Shown piece by piece: positions 33,105 through 37,979 of a stretch of 37,979 nt of DNA. The notes beneath the pieces were generated by a model. That model did not search any database and had not been told where the DNA came from. It was given only the letters and a program-made list of their open reading frames with translations. Source of the stretch: Halorubrum coriense DSM 10284 (lineage in GTDB: Archaea; Halobacteriota; Halobacteria; Halobacteriales; Haloferacaceae); NCBI RefSeq assembly GCF_000337035.1, contig NZ_AOJL01000063.1, positions 1 to 37,979 on the forward strand, written 5' to 3'. The position numbers and the translations under genes were made by a program. Numbering within the stretch: position 1 is the stretch's first letter; each line of letters begins with the position of its first letter.

Positions 33105-35978
33105 ATGATTTCCAGTTCCAAGAGTGTCCTCGACCAATCAACAATCGTCACCGTCGGTGACACAACGTGGATAGCGGCGTATACTGACCGGCTCGAGGCC
33201 CGGTTTGACGCAACTGTACAGTCAGTCTCGACAGTCACGGCAGCTCAAGAGAAATTCCACGAAACCACCGTGGACTGTATCGTTACCGACTATAGTCTCC
33301 CCGAGACCACTGGTATCGATCTCGTCCGTAGGATTCGCGACACAACGACGACGCTCCCCATACTACTAGGGACAACTGAAGGAAGCGAAGTCATTGCTAG
33401 TGAGGCCATCGAAGCTGGTGTTTCCGACTACATCGCCATCCGTGTACCCCCCGAGAAGATTGTTCCCGATGCGCTACAGCGTACCGAACGGGCCCTTCGG
33501 GACGCCCAGCGATCGGCGGCACAGCGCGAGCGCGCACGACAGTTCGATGCCACCTTCCACGACACTCGGTCGGCAACATGGGTACTCGACACGGACGGAA
33601 CGCTCAAGCGCGTCAATCAGGCCGCTCGTGACATCATCAACGTCGATGCTGACGCCGTGGTCGGCGACCCGTTCTGGACACTCCCTTGGTGGCCGAGTGA
33701 CACACAGACTAGCGACGATGTTCGTCGACTTATCGAGACAGCGCAACGCGGCGAGTTTGGGCACGTTGTCGTCACACAAGCATCGGCAACTGATAAACGT
33801 GTGTTAGATCTTTCCGTCCAGCCGGTCACCGACGAGCGCGGCGAGCTCACCTCTATCATCATTGACAGCGTCGAGATCACCGAGCGTGTCGACCTCGAAC
33901 GGCAACTCCGGCGATCAGAGAAACTACACCGTGTTACACTCAACAACATGACTGATACCGTCCTCATGACCGACGAGGACGGTGAGTACACATACGTCTG
34001 CCCGAACGTCCACTTTATATTCGGGTATACTGCCGACGAAATCCAGCAGTTGGGCACGATCGAAGATCTCCTTGGCGAGGATCTCTTTGACCGCAAGGAA
34101 CTGGCCGAGAGAGAGGTTTTAAAGAACATCGAGACGACGGCGACCGACAAAGCCGGCCGCAAACACACATTACTGGTAAACGTCCGTGAAGTCTCCATTC
34201 AGGACGGTACGGTACTGTACAGCTGTCGGGACATTACGAAGCGCAAACAGCGCGAACAGGCCTTGGCGACGCTTCAGGAGACTGCTCGGGACTTCCTGTA
34301 CGCCGAGACCCACCAAGAGATTGCCCAGCACGTCGTCGATGACACGTTCGATGTCCTCGGGCTCGACGCCAGCGCTGTCTACCTCTTTGATGCCGATGAC
34401 AACCAACTCCGACCCACTACCCATTCTCAGGCACTTCAAGAGGCTCACGGCCCGCTTCCTGCGGTTCACGCAGATGGCCTTGACCTCACGAGCCGCAGTT
34501 TCGTCGAAAACGAGACCCTGTACTTCGACGACGTTCACGATGCGGATCGTCTCATCAATCCCGCGACTGACATCCGAAGTGCCGCCTATATTCCCCTCGG
34601 AAATCACGGCGTGTTTATATCAGGGTCGAGAGAAACCGGCGTTTTCGACGACGTTACGCGGGAACTCGCCGATCTACTGGCGGCGACCGCGGAAGCCGCC
34701 CTCGACCGTGTCAGCCGTGAGTCACAGTTGCGCGAACAGGACCGCGAACTACAGCGCCAGAACAACCAGCTCACGACGCTCAACCGGATCAACGAGACTA
34801 TCCGTGAAATCGACCAAGCACTCGTGGAAGCTGAGACCCGCGAGGAGATTGATCACACCGTCTGCGAGCAGCTCACTGCTGACGGCCGCTTCCAGTTCGC
34901 TTGGATAGGTACGCTCGACGACGCAGGGAAGACGGTGACGCCGCACGCGTGGGCAGGAACCAATCTGGGGTATCTCGACGCCCAATCGTTCCGTGTCTCC
35001 AAGGAGAGGGTCGAGCCGGCAGGTCGAACGGCGACAACAGGTGAGGCGACACACATCTCGAACGTCGCGGCTGACCTCCATGCGGCCTCGTGGCGCAAAG
35101 AGGCAATTTCCCGGGACTTCCTATCCGTGTTGAGTGTTCCATTGGTGTATAACGACCTCTCATACGGGGTTTTGACTATGTACGCGGAGACACCTGACGC
35201 GTTCGACGAAACCATTCAGATGGTCGTTTCGGAGCTCGGGGAAACGATCGCTGCCGCGATCAGCGCAACCGAGCGCAAGCAGGCGCTGCTCACGACATCG
35301 ATGACGCGAATCGAGTACGAGGTGAGCGACCCGTCGTTCGTGCTTACACAACTGGCTACAGCGGCCGACTGTACGCTGACCTACGAAGGTGGTGTTCAAC
35401 AGACCGCTACCGGGAATTTCTTGTTTGTTACTGTCGATGACGCACCACTTGAGAGGGTCGTCGCCGCAACAGATGGTCTCACGGTCGTCGAAGACGTCCA
35501 GCAGATTCGTGGTGGCGAGACGGGCGGTGTGTTGCGACTTCGGCTCTCCGAACCCTTCCTCGCGACAGAGCTCGCTGGTCACGGGGTTGTCCTTCGGAGT
35601 GTGACATCTACAGTAACAGGTACGACGCTAATCATCGATCTACCAGCAAGTAGCGGTGTCCGGCACGTAACTCAGCTGCTTACTGACCGGTTTGGTGATA
35701 CTGCCTTGGTGTCGAAGCAGACCCGGGAACAGGCCTCGGAACACGGGTTCTACGCCTCTGTTCTCGATCGTCTAACGAACAGACAACTCGAAGTCCTCGA
35801 GACGGCGTACTATAGTGGGTTCTTCGCATCACCACGGAAAGCCGATGGCAAGGCTGTCGCGGACTCGTTAGGGATCTCACCACAGGCGTTCTATCAGCAT
35901 ATCAGATCCGCACAGCGAAAATTGTTCGCGGCACTCGTCGACGATCATAAACCGGTCGCTGTAGGACACAGTGACTGA
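33105..35978 (+). CDS. Bat-type multi-sensor regulator: receiver-PAS-PAS-GAF-GAF-HTH_10
   Basis: A 957-aa soluble sensor and DNA-binding protein. Domains in order: response-regulator receiver (about 10-130; phospho-acceptor D62 in DCIVTDYSLP), two PAS domains (about 150-260 and 275-390), two GAF domains (about 400-545 and 575-740), a bacterio-opsin-activator middle domain (about 745-890), and a C-terminal HTH_10 (LTNRQLEVLETAYYSGFF, then ADSLGISPQAFYQHIRSAQR). The receiver is degenerate: the N-terminal acidic pair is reduced to one D and the late Lys is replaced (YIAIRVPPE). Such proteins regulate haloarchaeal genes in response to light, redox or oxygen; the targets here are unknown. CTATATTTG at 33068-33076 gives a short leader. 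Confidence 0.92.
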   Translation: MISSSKSVLDQSTIVTVGDTTWIAAYTDRLEARFDATVQSVSTVTAAQEKFHETTVDCIVTDYSLPETTGIDLVRRIRDTTTTLPILLGTTEGSEVIASEAIEAGVSDYIAIRVPPEKIVPDALQRTERALRDAQRSAAQRERARQFDATFHDTRSATWVLDTDGTLKRVNQAARDIINVDADAVVGDPFWTLPWWPSDTQTSDDVRRLIETAQRGEFGHVVVTQASATDKRVLDLSVQPVTDERGELTSIIIDSVEITERVDLERQLRRSEKLHRVTLNNMTDTVLMTDEDGEYTYVCPNVHFIFGYTADEIQQLGTIEDLLGEDLFDRKELAEREVLKNIETTATDKAGRKHTLLVNVREVSIQDGTVLYSCRDITKRKQREQALATLQETARDFLYAETHQEIAQHVVDDTFDVLGLDASAVYLFDADDNQLRPTTHSQALQEAHGPLPAVHADGLDLTSRSFVENETLYFDDVHDADRLINPATDIRSAAYIPLGNHGVFISGSRETGVFDDVTRELADLLAATAEAALDRVSRESQLREQDRELQRQNNQLTTLNRINETIREIDQALVEAETREEIDHTVCEQLTADGRFQFAWIGTLDDAGKTVTPHAWAGTNLGYLDAQSFRVSKERVEPAGRTATTGEATHISNVAADLHAASWRKEAISRDFLSVLSVPLVYNDLSYGVLTMYAETPDAFDETIQMVVSELGETIAAAISATERKQALLTTSMTRIEYEVSDPSFVLTQLATAADCTLTYEGGVQQTATGNFLFVTVDDAPLERVVAATDGLTVVEDVQQIRGGETGGVLRLRLSEPFLATELAGHGVVLRSVTSTVTGTTLIIDLPASSGVRHVTQLLTDRFGDTALVSKQTREQASEHGFYASVLDRLTNRQLEVLETAYYSGFFASPRKADGKAVADSLGISPQAFYQHIRSAQRKLFAALVDDHKPVAVGHSD

Positions 35979-36075
35979 CCGCTTCGGGTTTCTGGAGCGA
36001 TCCTACTGTTCAAGTCTGCCTTGTGGCCTATCCACATCAATATCGACACCGGTTGTATAGTAAACATTCTCGCTG

Positions 36076-36135
36076 AACTAAGGCTTAGTTTTCAACTACC
36101 GAGTATTCCTTTCTATTCTCATTATTAGTGAATAG
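36076..36135. promoter_or_regulatory. two inverted repeats upstream of the zinc protein/gdh genes
   Basis: AACTAAGGCTTAGTT (36076-36090) is a perfect inverted repeat around one G. CTATTC (36113-36118) and GAATAG (36130-36135) form a second one that encloses the AT-rich box TCATTATTAGTG, about 40-55 nt before the ATG at 36174. A repressor bound there would cover the TATA box. No regulator can be named. Confidence 0.35.
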
Positions 36136-36173
36136 AGTACCCCACCTGGCGGTGCTGGGACTCGCAATTAGCC

Positions 36174-36317
36174 ATGAGAGATGTCAATCAAAACTCGGCC
36201 GAGGAATCACCATACGAATGTTTCGAATGCGGGAATGTGGTCGTTACAGAAGAGAACCCTGGCACGTGCCCGGACTGCGCAGGTGAGATGCGGAATCGAC
36301 AGATGCCGTTCGAATAA
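36174..36317 (+). CDS. rubrerythrin-like zinc-ribbon mini-protein
   Basis: A 47-aa protein starting [15 protein letters not shown], with two zinc knuckles: CFEC and CPDC separated by 15 residues, and the typical end MRNRQMPFE. This is the haloarchaeal rubrerythrin-like domain (DUF7129-like) family. It ends two bases before gdhB and is probably co-transcribed with it, an arrangement I know from other haloarchaea. The role is unknown; a metal-binding or protein-contact function is likely. Confidence 0.8.
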   Translation: MRDVNQNSAEESPYECFECGNVVVTEENPGTCPDCAGEMRNRQMPFE

Positions 36318-36319
36318 GA

Positions 36320-37612
36320 ATGGCTTCGACATCAACGACACCCAACGAGACGATGGAGGAACCAACCGAGGAAGAGTCCGCTCTGGAGACGGCCCGCCGC
36401 CAGCTCCAACACGCCGCTGACCACCTCAACATCGACCAGCACATCGTCGAACGTCTTAAACATCCGAAGAAGGTTCAAGAGGTCACCGTCCCGGTCGAAC
36501 GCGAGAACGGTGATGTCGAGGTATATACCGGGTATCGGGCCCAACACGACAGCGTCCGCGGCCCGTTCAAGGGTGGGCTCCGGTACCACCCCGAGGTCAC
36601 GCGCGAAGAGTGTGTCGGACTCGGGATGTGGATGACCTGGAAGTGCGCGGTGATGGACATCCCATTCGGCGGCGCAAAGGGCGGTATCGCCGTCAATCCC
36701 AAGGACCTCACCGCCGACGAGAAAGAGCAGCTGACGCGCCGCTTCACCGACGAGATTCGGTCCGTAATCGGGCCAACGAAGGATATTCCTGCCCCTGATA
36801 TGGGGACGGACCCGCAGACGATGGCATGGCTGATGGACGCTTACTCAATACAGGAAGGCGAAACCATCCCCGGCGTTGTCACGGGGAAACCCCCGATTGT
36901 CGGCGGCAGCAAGGGACGTGATGGGGCACCAGGGCGGAGCGTCGCCATCATCGCACGCGAGGCGATCGACTACTACGACAAAGACATCATGGAGACTGAT
37001 GTTGCCGTTCAGGGGTACGGCAGCGTCGCGTCGAACGCTGCCCGTCTTCTTGACGACTGGGGTGCGACCGTGGTTGCTGTCAGCGATGTCAATGGTGGCG
37101 TCTACGACGCTAACGGCTTGGACACACACGCCATCCCTTCCCACCACGAAGAGCCCGAAGCGGTGATGGACCACGAGGCGCCCAAGACCGTGAGTAACGA
37201 GGAGTTGCTAGAACTTGACGTCGATGTGGTGATTCCAGCGGCAATCGGGAACGTGCTGACGGCGGACAACGCCAACGACATTTCCGCGGAGATCATTATC
37301 GAGGGGGCGAACGGCCCAACGACGACTGCGGCGAGCGAAATCTTCGCCGAGCGCGACATTCCGGTGATTCCGGACATTCTGGCGAACGCTGGCGGGGTGA
37401 CTGTCAGCTACTTTGAGTGGCTCCAAGATATTAACCGCCGGTCATGGTCGCTGGAGCGCGTCAATGACGAACTGGAGAAAGAGATGCTGGCGGCTTGGAG
37501 CGACGTGCGCGAGGAGTTCGACACACGAGACGTGACGTGGCGTGACGCGGCATACATCGTCGCCCTCTCTCGAATTGCCGAAGCTCACGAGATTCGAGGG
37601 CTCTGGCCGTAA
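36320..37612 (+). CDS. gdhB: glutamate dehydrogenase
   Basis: A 430-aa hexameric-type Glu/Leu/Phe/Val dehydrogenase that interconverts glutamate with 2-oxoglutarate and ammonia. Catalytic and substrate residues are visible: K84 ([11 protein letters not shown]), K108 (MTWKCAVMD) and K120 (FGGAKGG), then [10 protein letters not shown]. The dinucleotide fold carries [14 protein letters not shown]. The late motif [13 protein letters not shown] is intact. An acidic lead of about 25 residues is usual for haloarchaeal paralogues. The start ATG 36320 lies two bases after the zinc mini-protein. The paralogue letter is tentative. Confidence 0.9.
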   Translation: MASTSTTPNETMEEPTEEESALETARRQLQHAADHLNIDQHIVERLKHPKKVQEVTVPVERENGDVEVYTGYRAQHDSVRGPFKGGLRYHPEVTREECVGLGMWMTWKCAVMDIPFGGAKGGIAVNPKDLTADEKEQLTRRFTDEIRSVIGPTKDIPAPDMGTDPQTMAWLMDAYSIQEGETIPGVVTGKPPIVGGSKGRDGAPGRSVAIIAREAIDYYDKDIMETDVAVQGYGSVASNAARLLDDWGATVVAVSDVNGGVYDANGLDTHAIPSHHEEPEAVMDHEAPKTVSNEELLELDVDVVIPAAIGNVLTADNANDISAEIIIEGANGPTTTAASEIFAERDIPVIPDILANAGGVTVSYFEWLQDINRRSWSLERVNDELEKEMLAAWSDVREEFDTRDVTWRDAAYIVALSRIAEAHEIRGLWP

Positions 37613-37803
37613 CCCCGACGATAGCCGATTCCTGAGGAAGGATCGTTGCCTTTCTTCCTACTTACTGCCGCTTCAGCGCCGATATCGTCTTGTGACCCTG
37701 TGGTCTCGCTGACGACCAGTCTACAGCCGTCACAGGCGACGTGATCACGGTTGTCGGGATCTGATCCCTTCTGAACCCACCTCGTTGAGCGTGTTGGTGC
37801 CAT
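37585..37803 (-). CDS. possible 72-aa protein with a single CxxC
   Basis: A minus-strand frame starting [18 protein letters not shown] with [12 protein letters not shown]. It overlaps the 3' end of gdhB by 28 bp. A weak TATA-like TTCTCTAAACC lies about 32 nt upstream of the ATG. Only one zinc knuckle is present and I do not recognise the family; it may be a chance frame or a relic. Confidence 0.22.
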   Translation of the reverse strand: MAPTRSTRWVQKGSDPDNRDHVACDGCRLVVSETTGSQDDIGAEAAVSRKKGNDPSSGIGYRRGYGQSPRIS

Positions 37804-37889
37804 CTGCCGGAGGTCTGTCGGTGGGATCGGGGTTTAGAGAAAATCTGCTCTCTAGCGTTAACCAACACAATCCGTGAATCCAGAGATTT

Positions 37890-37979
37890 GATGACATCCT
37901 CCTCGCCGTGAACGGCGAGGTTTCCTCGCGCTGGGGGGTATCGCTTACCGACCCACGGAGGCAACTTGCGGGTTCGTAT
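37890..37979 (-). mobile_element. IS200/IS605-type right end at the window edge
   Basis: Tip TGACATCCTCC at 37892 and hairpin CCTCGCCG, TGAA, CGGCGAGG (37901-37920) match the right end at 29170-29198. A minus-strand element would extend off the right of the window. No tnpB sequence is readable in the 60 bases that remain. Confidence 0.55.

Overview
The window comes from a haloarchaeon (class Halobacteria). The proteins are strongly acidic and GC-rich. Many start codons lie about 25-30 nt after an AT-rich TATA-like box, which fits leaderless mRNAs. The lineage-typical proteins include a Tat-exported lipoprotein, a halocyanin, a soluble Htr-type transducer, a Bat/HTH_10 regulator and a rubrerythrin-like zinc mini-protein next to glutamate dehydrogenase. 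No rRNA, tRNA or CRISPR array was seen.

Layout. 1-9.3 kb: an IS200/IS605-type left end cut by the window edge, purT (minus), an ABC exporter, a three-gene CARDB surface protein/MacB-like ATPase/permease operon whose first gene has an in-frame stop, IS right-end debris, a decayed proteasome-activating nucleotidase fragment joined in frame to an erythromycin-esterase fragment, and a universal stress protein. 9.4-17.8 kb: a tightly overlapping operon with a branched-chain (Liv-type) ABC importer (binding protein, two ATPases, two permeases) and an acyl-CoA synthetase embedded between livG and livH, followed by a PaaK-like protein that lacks the adenylation P-loop. 17.8-23.5 kb: a 372-bp non-autonomous IS200/IS605-like element between two convergent genes, then a metal-dependent amidohydrolase, a hotdog thioesterase, an AhpD-like protein, a methyltransferase, a 57-aa membrane protein, an integrase pseudogene and an aldehyde dehydrogenase. 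With the operon before it this looks like an uptake, CoA-activation and degradation island for a hydrophobic or aromatic carboxylate; the substrate is inferred, not shown.

23.7-31.1 kb: a PAS-MCP transducer, a two-domain halocyanin flanked by direct copies of an IS end, a decayed tnpB, a 141-bp element with perfect 15-bp inverted ends, an ABC-2 transporter pair, another tnpB fragment, and a nearly complete tnpA-tnpB element whose tnpB carries one frameshift. 31.3-38 kb: an SDR, two small membrane proteins, a large Bat-type sensor-regulator, a zinc mini-protein with gdhB, and another IS right end at the edge.

The main non-genic signal is a family of about 14 short stem-loops, mostly recognisable as IS200/IS605 left or right ends, scattered through the window in both orientations. 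Three of them share a conserved stretch of about 60 nt before the right-end hairpin, where TnpB systems encode their guide RNA scaffold.
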